NCBI GenBank assembly: GCA_963839175.1
Contig: CAWIUB010000010.1
Coordinates: 124,001 to 188,000 of the forward strand
Direction: 5' to 3'
Length of the DNA stretch: 64,000 nucleotides
From: CAWIUB01 sp963839175
GTDB taxonomy: Bacteria > Actinomycetota > Actinomycetes > Mycobacteriales > Jatrophihabitantaceae
This document shows, piece after piece, positions 24,669 through 32,684 of this stretch (positions within the stretch are counted from its first letter, which is position 1; each line of letters begins with the position of its first letter). The position numbers and the translations under genes are program-made. The notes under the pieces were generated by a model. The model was given only the letters and a program-made list of their open reading frames with translations. It did no database searches and was not told where the DNA came from.

Positions 24669-25826
24669 TCAGCCCGCTCTTGCCCGCCCGCGCTCCGTCA
24701 GCAGGCCCAGCACGTCAGCCGGATCGGGCATGGCGGCGATCTGGTCCTGCAGCGCCCGCGCCGCCGCCCGATAGTGCGCCTGCTCGAGCAGCGCCCGCAA
24801 CCGCGACTCCACCGCGTCGGCGCTGACCTGCTCCGGCCGCAGGCTGATGCCCGCGCCCGTGCGCGCGAGTGCCGCCGCGTTGAACGGCTGATCGGTGCCC
24901 TGCGGCAGGCACAGCTGCGGCAGCCCGTGACACAGCGCGCCGAGCATGGTGCCGGCGCCGCCGTGCGAGACGACGGCGACGCACCGCGGCAGCAGCAGGG
25001 CCTGCGAAATGTACGGCGCGATCAGCACGTTCGGCTGGGGCACCGCCGGCAGCTGCACTCCTGGCCCGGTGGTGACCACGACGTTCACCCCGACGCGCGC
25101 ACACCCCTCGATCGCTTCGCGAAATACTCCGGCCTCCTGGTTGGTGATCGTGCCGAGCGTCAGGTAGACGGTGTCGTGTTCCGGCAGCTCGTCGAGCTCT
25201 GCCGGCAGTTGCTCGTCCGGCTCTGGTTCGCCGGCCGACGGCCGCAGCAGCAGCAAGGTGGACGACCACGGCGACGGGCCCGGCTGCTGCAGAGCCGGCG
25301 GGCAGACATCCAGGTAGGGCGCGGCGAACACCGCGCCGATGGGGTCGGTGAGCCCGGCGTCGCTGATCGCCGAGCCGATCGCCGAAGCGAACATCGCGAT
25401 GCCCGGCATCGTGGGACCGTAGCCGTGCGCCACATGTGGTACGCCACGGGCGACGGCCACGGATGGGCCGCCGAGCTCGGTTATCTCGTGGACCACCAAG
25501 TCCGGCTGCCACTGCGTGACGAACGGGAACAGGTCCCGCGCCCGCTGCACCGCACCAGCGCCGAAGAGCAGCCGGGAGGCGATCCGCTGCTCCTCCTCAG
25601 CGGGCAGATCCGACAGCTTGGGCCAGTTGGCCGCGATCGATGCGTAGGACTCGGCGAGCGTCGGGCCCGACCCGTGCGCGACGAACCCGCGCCGCTCGAT
25701 AACCGGTGCCAGGTCGGCGCCGGAGGAGATCACCACCTCGTGACCGGCCGCCTGCGCCGCGCGCGCCAGCGGCAGCATGGGCAGCACATGGCCGAGCGCC
25801 GGCCAGCTGGTAAACAGAGTCTTCAT
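24669..25826 (-). CDS. UDP-glycosyltransferase family (MGT/erythromycin-type, GT1)
   Basis: 385 residues from ATG 25826, preceded by AAGGACGG. It has the GT-B N-terminus MKTLFTSWPALGHVLPMLPLA and the C-terminal nucleotide-sugar box VVSHGGAGTMLGALCHGLPQL with Q-GTDQPFNA. Relatives glycosylate macrolides, flavonoids or other small acceptors, sometimes as antibiotic inactivation. No biosynthetic cluster adjoins, so a xenobiotic-glycosylation role is a reasonable guess only. Confidence 0.9.
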   Translation of the reverse strand: MKTLFTSWPALGHVLPMLPLARAAQAAGHEVVISSGADLAPVIERRGFVAHGSGPTLAESYASIAANWPKLSDLPAEEEQRIASRLLFGAGAVQRARDLFPFVTQWQPDLVVHEITELGGPSVAVARGVPHVAHGYGPTMPGIAMFASAIGSAISDAGLTDPIGAVFAAPYLDVCPPALQQPGPSPWSSTLLLLRPSAGEPEPDEQLPAELDELPEHDTVYLTLGTITNQEAGVFREAIEGCARVGVNVVVTTGPGVQLPAVPQPNVLIAPYISQALLLPRCVAVVSHGGAGTMLGALCHGLPQLCLPQGTDQPFNAAALARTGAGISLRPEQVSADAVESRLRALLEQAHYRAAARALQDQIAAMPDPADVLGLLTERGRARAG

Positions 25827-25914
25827 GGTCCGTCCTTGATCGTCGAACGGGCATCCGTGAATGAGGACTGAGCCCTCCACACTCAGATACACGCCTACGA
25901 GGGGCTCATGCGGC

Positions 25915-25926
25915 GTTCACGTGAAC
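25915..25926. promoter_or_regulatory. 12-bp perfect palindrome GTTCACGTGAAC upstream of the glycosyltransferase
   Basis: This perfect dyad lies in the 139-bp gap upstream of the glycosyltransferase start (25826) and downstream of the QueA-family gene. Size and symmetry suit a TetR- or LacI-type operator. No obvious cognate regulator gene is next to it. Confidence 0.4.
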
Positions 25927-25965
25927 CGCTGACGAGCCTAGCCAGCCGCACGTCGGCTTAGCTGG

Positions 25966-26982
25966 TCACGGGAGCAGCAGACAGCTGTCGCCGAACTCGT
26001 GCCACAGGTAGCGCTCGGCGAGCGCCGCGCGGTACGCCATCGCCACGAGCTCGGGGCCAGCCACCGCCTCGAGCAGCGGCAGGTGGGAGGCACCGGGTGC
26101 ATGCCAGCCGGTGATCAGGCCGCCGATGACGCGAGCGGGACGCTGTGGGCCCAAGACCAGATCGGTCCAGCCCTCTGCGGCCCGCACCGACCCGTCGGGC
26201 TCGACCACGGTCTCCAGCGCACGGGTGACCGTAGTGCCCACCGCAACGATCCGCCCTGCCCCATCGCGTGTCGCGTTAACCAGCCGCGCCGTCGCGGCGG
26301 GCACGTGGTAGCGCTCGGGCAGCGGTGGTTCGCCCGCCTCCAGCGACGAGACCCCGGCATGCAAGGTGATCGGAGCAATCGCCACACCTCCTGTGACCAG
26401 CGACGCCACCAGCTCGGGCGTGAACGGCCGGCCGGCGCTCGGCATCTCGGCGCTGCCGTCATGACGCGCGAATACCGTCTGGTACGCAGACAATGGCCAT
26501 CGGTCATGGAGATAGGGGTAGCTGATGGGACGGCCGGTGCGAGCCAGGTACCGGCGCACGCCGCCTTCAACCGCGACTTGCACCCGCCACAGCCTGCCGT
26601 GCGGCTCGAGCAGTGTCATCGTCACCGCATCGGGCAGGACCACCCGCTCGCCACGCACCACGTCGGCGATCGGTCCAGTTGCGTTGACGGGCGGGCGCAG
26701 CTCGGCCAGCCACGTTCCGTCCCCGAGAGCGGTGGAGAAGTGCACGGTCACCGGCCGGCCATCAGGTCGAGTGCCGTCAACGGCAGCGGGCAGGGTGGCC
26801 GACGTGTTCACCACCATCAGGTCGCCCGGACGGAACAGGTCGGGCAGCTGCGAGAAGTACGTGTGCCGCACACCCGAAGGCGCGGCGACGAGCAACCGTA
26901 CGGCGTCGCGCGGCACCCCGTGTGCCTCGGGCGGCTCGGTGGCCGACAACTCGGCCGGAAGCTCGAATGCGATCGTGGTCAT
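25966..26982 (-). CDS. QueA-family S-adenosylmethionine:tRNA ribosyltransferase-isomerase-like protein
   Basis: 338 residues from ATG 26982. It carries QueA-type features: an N-terminal AVRLLVAAPSGVRHTYFSQLPDL, DLMVVNTSATLPAAV (the NxS/T-ATLPA motif) and VGTTVTRALE, LFI/LI-TGWHAPGASHLPLLEAV. Canonical QueA inserts epoxyqueuosine precursor into tRNA. No other queuosine gene is present in the window, and many actinobacteria have such QueA-like genes, so the true substrate may differ. It overlaps the SDR gene by ATGA and is coupled to it. Confidence 0.8.
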   Translation of the reverse strand: MTTIAFELPAELSATEPPEAHGVPRDAVRLLVAAPSGVRHTYFSQLPDLFRPGDLMVVNTSATLPAAVDGTRPDGRPVTVHFSTALGDGTWLAELRPPVNATGPIADVVRGERVVLPDAVTMTLLEPHGRLWRVQVAVEGGVRRYLARTGRPISYPYLHDRWPLSAYQTVFARHDGSAEMPSAGRPFTPELVASLVTGGVAIAPITLHAGVSSLEAGEPPLPERYHVPAATARLVNATRDGAGRIVAVGTTVTRALETVVEPDGSVRAAEGWTDLVLGPQRPARVIGGLITGWHAPGASHLPLLEAVAGPELVAMAYRAALAERYLWHEFGDSCLLLP

Positions 26983-27671
26983 CGGGTCCCAGCTGCGGCG
27001 GCGAAGTCGCTCGCCCGATAGCGCCCGCTCGCCGGTCGCTGCGCGAGCAGCCGCAGCAGGGCGGGCACCACGGTCTCGGGTTCGGGTCGGTCGGAGATGT
27101 CCTCGCCGGGGAACGCGGCCTGGTGCATGTCGGTGCGCATATCGCCGGGATCGAAGGCGTAGCACGCGACGTCCGGCTCCTCGGCGGCGAGTACCGCGGT
27201 CAGCTGATCCAAGGCCGCCTTGGCTGATCCGTAGCCGCCCCAGCTCTCGTACGCCTCGACCGCCGCGTCGGACGTGACGTTCACGATCGCGCCGCCCGAT
27301 CGGCGCAACAGGGGCAGCATGGACTGGACGATGGCAAGGGGTGCCACGACGTCGATCTCGTAAACCCGCGACAGCTGGGCTAGCGGGTATGCCGCCAATC
27401 GCGGCATTGGGCTCGGCCCAAGGTAGCTCGCGTTGTTGACGAGCAGATCGAGCCGACCGATGCGCTCGACTGCCTCGGTGAGCGCCGCCCGGTGCCAGGA
27501 GTCGGCGATGTCGCCGTCGATCGCCATTGCCGAGGGCAGCTCGTGAGCCGCACTAGCGAGCGCCTCGCGATCCCGCGCGTCGATGACCACCGTCCAGCCG
27601 TCGTCGGCGAGTGCCCGGGCGACTGCCCGCCCGAAGCCCTTCGAGGCTCCCGTGATCAATGCGGCCTTCAT
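26979..27671 (-). CDS. Short-chain dehydrogenase/reductase (SDR)
   Basis: 230 residues. The cofactor motif is TGASKGFG (7-14), the NNAS motif LDLLVNNASYLG, and the active-site YGSAK (Tyr-x-x-x-Lys) follows the serine of VNVTSDAAV. Classical SDR; substrate unknown. It lies divergent from soxR, so it may be part of a redox-stress response, and it is translationally coupled to the QueA-like gene. Confidence 0.9.
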   Translation of the reverse strand: MKAALITGASKGFGRAVARALADDGWTVVIDARDREALASAAHELPSAMAIDGDIADSWHRAALTEAVERIGRLDLLVNNASYLGPSPMPRLAAYPLAQLSRVYEIDVVAPLAIVQSMLPLLRRSGGAIVNVTSDAAVEAYESWGGYGSAKAALDQLTAVLAAEEPDVACYAFDPGDMRTDMHQAAFPGEDISDRPEPETVVPALLRLLAQRPASGRYRASDFAAAAGTR

Positions 27672-27750
27672 GTGAGTCTCCTTGTCGATCGCGTGTCTTC
27701 CCCCATACTGGTTGTTGAAGTCAGCTTTAAGTCAAGGGAAGAGACAACAG

Positions 27751-28218
27751 GTGCGAACAACCGATCGCCTCACGGTGGGCGAGGTGGCGAGGCGGAGCGG
27801 ATTCGCCCCGTCGGCGCTGCGCTTCTACGAACGAGCTGGCCTGCTGCACGCCAGCCGGACGAGCGGGGGTCAGCGGCGTTACGAGCGCAATGTGCTGCGC
27901 CGGCTGGCGTTCGTTCGCGCGGCGCGCAACGTCGGGCTCAGCTTGGACGAGGTCGCGGCGGCGCTTGCCACGCTGCCGGGAAACCGCACCCCCACCCGCG
28001 CGGACTGGACGCGCTTGTCGCATGGCTGGCGCAAGCGCCTAGACGAGCAGATCGAAGCGATCACCAGGCTGCGGGATGGCCTCGACTCGTGTATCGGCTG
28101 TGGCTGCCTGTCCTTGCGCCGGTGCGCGATGTCCAACCCTGAGGACGTCGCGGGTTCGCTCGGTCCGGGAGCCCAGTACCTGCCCGCGCCGCTGCGCCGA
28201 GCGAGCTCAGCTGGCTAG
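27751..28218 (+). CDS. soxR: Redox-sensitive MerR-family regulator SoxR
   Basis: 155 residues from GTG 27751. The MerR winged helix (TVGEVARRSGFAPSALRFYERAGLL) and dimerisation helix lead to the [2Fe-2S] cluster motif CIGCGCLSLRRC (Cys114, 117, 119, 125). Oxidation of the cluster, by redox-active antibiotics in actinobacteria, activates targets. A TTGAAGTCAGCTTTAAGTCAA stretch at about 27714-27734 has partial dyad symmetry and could be its operator between the divergent SDR and soxR genes. Its 3' end overlaps the next gene by 12 bp. Confidence 0.93.
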   Translation: MRTTDRLTVGEVARRSGFAPSALRFYERAGLLHASRTSGGQRRYERNVLRRLAFVRAARNVGLSLDEVAAALATLPGNRTPTRADWTRLSHGWRKRLDEQIEAITRLRDGLDSCIGCGCLSLRRCAMSNPEDVAGSLGPGAQYLPAPLRRASSAG

Positions 28219-28734
28219 CTCGACGACCTGCGCCCCCGGCAGGGTGGCGAGCGTCCCGCCCGGCAGGGCCAGCTTCGATCGCCGCAGCCCGCTGCCGACG
28301 ACAACCATGTCGTGCTTGTCCACAGCCACGTCGACGAAGATCGGCCAGTCGGCCGGCAGGCCGATTGGCGTGACCCCCCCGTACTGCATCCCGGTCAGCG
28401 CCACAGTGTCGTCCATCGGCGCGAACGACGCCTTGCGTGCACCGAGCAGCCTGCGCACGACGCCATTGACGTCAGCGCGCATCGAGGCGAGCACCAGGCA
28501 GGCCGCATAGGTCGTCGTCTGCGCCCGGCGCCCGACGACCACCACGCAGTTGGCCGACTCGTCCAAGCGCACACCGTAGTGGGCGCAGAACGCGGCGGTG
28601 TCCGCCAATCCCTCATCGATCGCAGCGACCAACACGTCGCCCGCGTGCGGCCACCTGGCGAGTGCGGCGGCGACCGGTGCTGCGACCATGCCGGCATCGG
28701 CCGGACGCCAATCGAGTGATCCCGGTCCGGTCAT
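28207..28734 (-). CDS. YbaK / prolyl-tRNA-synthetase-associated domain protein
   Basis: 175 residues from ATG 28734. It has the deacylase-like pattern ANCVVVVGRRAQTTTYAACLVLASMRADVNG, then VALTGMQYGGVTPIGLPADWPIFVDV, with the GGVTP(I/L)G signature of the aminoacyl-tRNA deacylase superfamily. It is a second member beside the ybaK gene at 14 kb and probably edits a different mischarged tRNA. It is convergent with soxR and divergent from the broken khtT-khtU locus. Confidence 0.85.
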   Translation of the reverse strand: MTGPGSLDWRPADAGMVAAPVAAALARWPHAGDVLVAAIDEGLADTAAFCAHYGVRLDESANCVVVVGRRAQTTTYAACLVLASMRADVNGVVRRLLGARKASFAPMDDTVALTGMQYGGVTPIGLPADWPIFVDVAVDKHDMVVVGSGLRRSKLALPGGTLATLPGAQVVELAS

Positions 28735-28751
28735 GACCGTAGTGTGTCCGA

Positions 28752-29946
28752 ATGAGCGTTGAGGTGACCAGCCGCACGCTGCCGGGCATCGGAGTGTGCC
28801 AGGAACTCCAGCTGCGTGGCTCGGCGTCGTCACCCGCCGCTACGGGCTGCGCGAGCTCGTCCTTTACGACGAAGACGGCGACGGGGCCGCCCAGACGGTC
28901 CCGCTGACCGACGACGAGGCCAACGCCTTGGCCGAAGTCCTGGGGGCTCCGCAGCTCACGTTCCGGCTGGCCGTGCTGCAGCGGCAGGCGGAAGGGCTCG
29001 TGGTCGAGCAGCCGCCGGTGCCGGCCGGCTCCCCGTATGCCGCCCGTCCGCTCGGCGACACCCAGGCGCGCACCCGCACCGGTGCGTCCATCGTCGCGAT
29101 TCTGCGACAGGGCGCAGCTGTTCCCTCGCCCACACCCGACTTCATCCTGCAGCCAGGGGATCTCGTCGTCACGGTAGGCACCCAGCAGGCCGTCGACCAC
29201 GTCGCCCGCATCCTCGACGGCTCGGCGGGCCCGCCGCAAGACTTCGAGTCGCTGATCGCGGCGATGGCTGTGTACCTGCCATTGCTCACTGCACTGCTGG
29301 CCAGCGATGGAGCGGCGGGTGCCACTGTCGCCATTGCCGTGGCGGTCGTCGCGGTGTCGGCGGTCCTCTTGCTGGCCACCCGCTTCGGTGCCCACGTCAC
29401 CGCACTCGTCGGCGCCGAACACAAGGAACCGTTGCTGCTCGGAGTGCTCGGCCTGACCCTGCTCGTGGCCGGCGTCGCGCACCAGCTCAACGTGTCAGCC
29501 GCCGTCGGTGCATTCCTGGTCGGCATCGCGTTGTCCGGAACGTCCGCCGAGACCGCGGTCGAGGTGCTCGAACCGCTGCGCGACCTGTTTGCGGCAGTGT
29601 TCTTCGTCTTCTTCGGGCTTTCCACGGCTCCGGGCACGCTGCCGGCGGCCCTGCCGTTCGCTCTCATCCTGCTGGTGATCACGTCAGCGACGAAGATGGG
29701 GACGGGCTACCTTGCGGCCCGGCGCGTCGCGGTCAAGCGTCGCGGGCGATGGCGCGCGGGGGCCGCCCTGATCCCGCGCGGCGAGTTCTCGGTAGTTATC
29801 GCGGCGCTCGCGGTGGGTGCGGGCGCCGAGGCACGACTTGGGCCGCTGACCGCCTGTTGCTGACTATCGTGCTGGCCGCCGCCGTCCAGCGGTTTCCCGA
29901 TCGGCTCAAACCCGAGTCGCAAACGCTGCCTACCGTTGGGGCATGA
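28752..29946 (+). pseudogene. Collapsed khtT-khtU (cation:proton antiporter) locus
   Basis: From ATG 28752 the frame reads MSVEVTSRTLPGIGVCQEL, the start of a KhtT-like TrkA-C subunit. It shifts near 28820 into TRRYGLRELVLYDEDGDG and ARTRTGASIVAILRQG, the rest of KhtT. Directly after VARILDG the same frame enters MAVYLPLLTALLAS, which is the middle of a CPA2 antiporter (KhtU); the antiporter's first 130 or so residues and the KhtT stop are missing. The frame shifts again near 29850, the final piece reaching a stop at 29944-29946. One large deletion plus two indels make it non-functional. The next gene overlaps this end by ATGA. Confidence 0.85.
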
Positions 29947-30365
29947 TCGAGCGACTGCTGCGCACGCACGACACGATTACTGTCATCGGGGCGAGCGCGC
30001 ATCCGTGGAAGGCGGCGCACGCCATACCGGCTCAGATGCAGTGCTGCGGCTGGCGCATCATCCCCGTCAATCCCCATGCGGATGAGATCTTCGGCGTGCG
30101 CGCGTACCGCACGCTCGCTGATGCAGCAGCGGCCGAGGGCCCACTTGGGATGGTCGATGTGTTCCGGCCGGCGCGCGAGGCGGCGGACGTCGCCAGGCAG
30201 GCCGTCGATGTCGGCGCGACCGCGCTGTGGCTGCAGCTGGGCATCGTCTCGGCCGAGGCTCGGCAGATCGCCGAGAGCGCGGGGATTGCGTACGTCGAGG
30301 ACCGCTGCCTTGCCGTCGAGCGGGCGCGGCTGAACGTACGCGGCCCGGATCACCCTCGGGGCTAA
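29943..30365 (+). CDS. CoA-binding protein (YccU-like Rossmann fold)
   Basis: 140 residues. The CoA-binding domain shows TITVIGASAHPWKAAHAIPAQMQ, IIPVNPHADEIFG, MVDVFRPAREAADVARQAV, ALWLQLGIVSAEARQIAESAG and VEDRCLAVERARL, an intact YccU/succinyl-CoA-synthetase-like pattern. Physiological role unknown. It ends 4 bp inside the convergent reductase gene. Confidence 0.9.
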   Translation: MIERLLRTHDTITVIGASAHPWKAAHAIPAQMQCCGWRIIPVNPHADEIFGVRAYRTLADAAAAEGPLGMVDVFRPAREAADVARQAVDVGATALWLQLGIVSAEARQIAESAGIAYVEDRCLAVERARLNVRGPDHPRG

Positions 30366-30952
30366 CCCACCGCACTGCGCCGCCAGTGGGCGAAATCGAC
30401 GACCTGCGTCGCGACGATGCGCAGGGCACCTGCTACTGGCTCGGTCAGCTCGCCGTCGGGGCCGAACACGGGCTCGGCCGAATTGACCGTCGCCCCGAAC
30501 GGCGTCGGCCACCCACGCAGCGCGTGGATCGCCGAGCGCAGGGCGACCAGAGTGGTCCCGGCAGCCTGCCAGCCGGCGGCCGTGATCACGACGCCGACTG
30601 CCCTGCCGTCCAGATAGGGCCGAGCGTCGTTGCGGAGCAGCTCCAGATGATCGAGTCCGTTCTTCACCAGACCGGACATACCGCCGTGGTACCCCGGGGT
30701 GCCGATCAGCAGGCCGTCCGCGCGGGCCACCGCCCGGACCAGCTCGAGAGCAGGATCCTCGCCGCCGCGCTGTTCGTCAGCATCGAACACCGGCAGCCCA
30801 GCGAGGAAGGCACCGCCGAACAGCGCCGTGCGCGCACCCAGCGCCGCCGCCTCCGCGAGCGCCGTGCGCAGCAGCTGATCGGTGAGTGAGGCTGGCCGGT
30901 TGGACCCGCCGATGCCGACGATAAGCGGCCGGTTGCCGTCCTGGACATCCAT
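30362..30952 (-). CDS. NADPH-dependent FMN reductase-like flavoprotein
   Basis: 196 residues from ATG 30952 (CAGGGATGG upstream); a GTG at 30979 is possible. The flavodoxin-like phosphate loop is GIGGSNRPASLTDQLL and the second signature GTPGYHGGMSGLVKNGLDHLE, characteristic of the FMN_red family. Likely reduces FMN, quinones or azo compounds. It is divergent from the MFS gene. Confidence 0.9.
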   Translation of the reverse strand: MDVQDGNRPLIVGIGGSNRPASLTDQLLRTALAEAAALGARTALFGGAFLAGLPVFDADEQRGGEDPALELVRAVARADGLLIGTPGYHGGMSGLVKNGLDHLELLRNDARPYLDGRAVGVVITAAGWQAAGTTLVALRSAIHALRGWPTPFGATVNSAEPVFGPDGELTEPVAGALRIVATQVVDFAHWRRSAVG

Positions 30953-31083
30953 CCCTGAAGTCTCAGCAATCCTTGTCACGAACCAATCGAGACAGGGACG
31001 TTACGCGCCCGAGCACGCTGGGACCCGAGGCTTACCGCGGTCGGGATGAAGAGATACCGTGCGGCGTCAGATCGGCACCCGTA

Positions 31084-31093
31084 GTATGCATAC
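31084..31093. promoter_or_regulatory. Palindrome GTATGCATAC upstream of the MFS gene
   Basis: A perfect 10-bp palindrome with further partial symmetry either side (CGTA/GATG). It sits 22 bp before the MFS start, immediately upstream of its GGAGG. It could be an operator for a GntR- or PadR-like repressor; no such gene is adjacent. Confidence 0.35.
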
Positions 31094-31114
31094 GATGCGG
31101 AGGTTAGCCGTGAA

Positions 31115-32377
31115 GTGAGCCAAAGCCACCCGCAACGCGTGACGTTCCCGGACGTGCTGAAGGTTCCCGAGTTTCGTGCCGTCTGGCTCGCCGACGCGCA
31201 GTCGCTGATCGGCGACCAGCTCGCGCGCGTCGCACTGTCGATTCTCGTATTCGCGTCCACCGGCTCGACGGTATGGACAGCCTTGGCCTACGCGCTGACC
31301 TTCCTGCCGGCCATCGCCGGCGGGGCGTTGCTGTCAGGGATCGCCGACCGCTATCCGCGGCGGGAGGTCATGATCTGGTGCGATCTCATGCGCGCGACAT
31401 TGGTAGGCCTGATGGCGCTGCCGCAGTTGCCGATCGTCGCCGTGTGCATCCTGCTGGTCCTCGTGGTTTTCGTCGGGCCGGCATTCGCGTCCGCCGAGAC
31501 GGCCATGCTGCCGCAGATCCTCGACGGCGAACGCTTCGTCGTCGGCCAGGCGCTGCGCACCACCACCGGCCAGCTCGCTCAGCTGGCCGGGTTCGCCGGT
31601 GGCGGCATCGTGGTGGCCGCGATCGGCGCACGCGCTGGACTTGCAGTGGACGCCGCCACATTCGCACTCTCAGCATTGATCGTCTGGCGGGGCGTGTGCG
31701 CTCGACCTGCCGCGGCCGGCACCAAGCGCCAGGAGCCATACCTGCGCTCGCAGGGCCGTGCCATGCGGTTGATCATGTCGCATCCGGCGCTGCGCCTGCT
31801 GCTCGGATTCGGCTGGCTCGCCGGGTTCTACATCGCCCCGGAGGGGTTGGCCGCGCCGTACGCCGCGGGCGTGGGCGGCGGCTCGGTCTCCGTCGGCCTG
31901 CTGCTGGCCGCCCTTCCGGCCGGGACGGCAGTGGGCGCGTGGGCGCTGGTGCGGTTCGTCAAGCCCGGCTCACGGCCTCGGCTGATAGGGGCTTTCGCCG
32001 TCGCTGCCGGGCTCGCGCTCACCCCGTGTGCGGCGAACCCGGGCATCGCCGTGTCGTTGCTGCTGTGGTTCGCCTGCGGCGTCTGCTGCGGCTATCAGGT
32101 ACTGGCCGCAGCAGCGTTCGTACAGCGGACGCCGGACGCCCAACGGGGGCAGGTGTTCGGCATGGCGGCCGCGGGGCTCATCGCGGTACAGGGGCTAGGC
32201 GTGCTGCTGTTCGGGTTCGTCGCCGAGCAACTCGACCCGCACGCCGCCGTCGCCATCGCCGGCGGCACGGGTGCGGCACTCGCATTCGTGCTCGCCGTCG
32301 CCTGGAGAGCTCGCTCGTCGGAAGACTCGTTGGCGACGCAAAACTCCACTAGCGCTGCGCAGGTTGTCGACGCGTAG
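31115..32377 (+). CDS. Major facilitator superfamily transporter (Bcr/MFS_3 type exporter)
   Basis: 420 residues with twelve hydrophobic segments. The cytoplasmic loop 2-3 motif appears as GIADRYPRREVMIW, and LVVFVGPAFASAETAMLPQILDG is typical of the MFS_3/enterobactin-exporter-like group. Probably a drug or siderophore exporter; no substrate evidence. It starts at GTG with GGAGG 11 bases before. The 27 bp after its stop lead into two micro-ORFs on the opposite strand. Confidence 0.9.
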   Translation: MSQSHPQRVTFPDVLKVPEFRAVWLADAQSLIGDQLARVALSILVFASTGSTVWTALAYALTFLPAIAGGALLSGIADRYPRREVMIWCDLMRATLVGLMALPQLPIVAVCILLVLVVFVGPAFASAETAMLPQILDGERFVVGQALRTTTGQLAQLAGFAGGGIVVAAIGARAGLAVDAATFALSALIVWRGVCARPAAAGTKRQEPYLRSQGRAMRLIMSHPALRLLLGFGWLAGFYIAPEGLAAPYAAGVGGGSVSVGLLLAALPAGTAVGAWALVRFVKPGSRPRLIGAFAVAAGLALTPCAANPGIAVSLLLWFACGVCCGYQVLAAAAFVQRTPDAQRGQVFGMAAAGLIAVQGLGVLLFGFVAEQLDPHAAVAIAGGTGAALAFVLAVAWRARSSEDSLATQNSTSAAQVVDA

Positions 32378-32403
32378 CGCTATTTCATTGATGGCAGATC
32401 GCG

Positions 32404-32427
32404 TTACGGCCAGACCCAGTTGTTCAC
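32404..32427 (-). CDS. Micro-ORF 1: seven-residue peptide MNNWVWP
   Basis: On the minus strand GGAGGAGG, an 8-base spacer, then GTG AAC AAC TGG GTC TGG CCG TAA. The ribosome-binding site is about as strong as any in the window. An in-frame TGA at 32446-32448 rules out a much longer protein. A second copy with the same peptide lies 70 bp upstream (32474-32497), differing at three third-codon positions only. It is convergent with the MFS gene, with no gene on its own strand just downstream that it could lead into, so an attenuator role is unlikely. I do not recognise the peptide. Confidence 0.6.
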   Translation of the reverse strand: MNNWVWP

Positions 32428-32473
32428 TGCACACACCTCCTCCGCTCATCGACCAGGGCACGGCATCGAGCCC

Positions 32474-32497
32474 TTAGGGCCACACCCAGTTATTCAC
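32474..32497 (-). CDS. Micro-ORF 2: seven-residue peptide MNNWVWP
   Basis: GGAGGAGG, an 8-base spacer, then GTG AAT AAC TGG GTG TGG CCC TAA. Amino acids are identical to micro-ORF 1, whereas AAT/AAC, GTG/GTC and CCC/CCG differ. Spacing from ribosome-binding site to start is the same in both copies. Upstream on this strand up to about 32640 there is no other gene, so a promoter for both would lie there (a TTGACT occurs at about 32538-32543 on this strand). Two tryptophans in a WVW pattern near a terminal proline are notable for so short a peptide. Confidence 0.6.
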   Translation of the reverse strand: MNNWVWP

Positions 32498-32684
32498 GCT
32501 CGACACCTCCTCCCGCACCGCCTCTGGACGCCGTATCAGTCAACACGTCTTGCAGACCCTGATCGAACATATCGCCGGTAGCAGGCAAAATGCGACGGGG
32601 AGTGCTTCGCCCGGGGCCCGCACGTGACACTCCGTATCTCATCGGCTACGGTTTGCGAGAGCGATCCTAAAGGTGGGGAGAGTG

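Noticed and set aside
32404..32497. Interpretation of the micro-ORFs as tryptophan attenuator leaders
   Set aside because: Two Trp codons fit, but no gene follows on the same strand and no terminator/antiterminator pair is seen; two separate RBS-bearing copies argue for the peptide itself.
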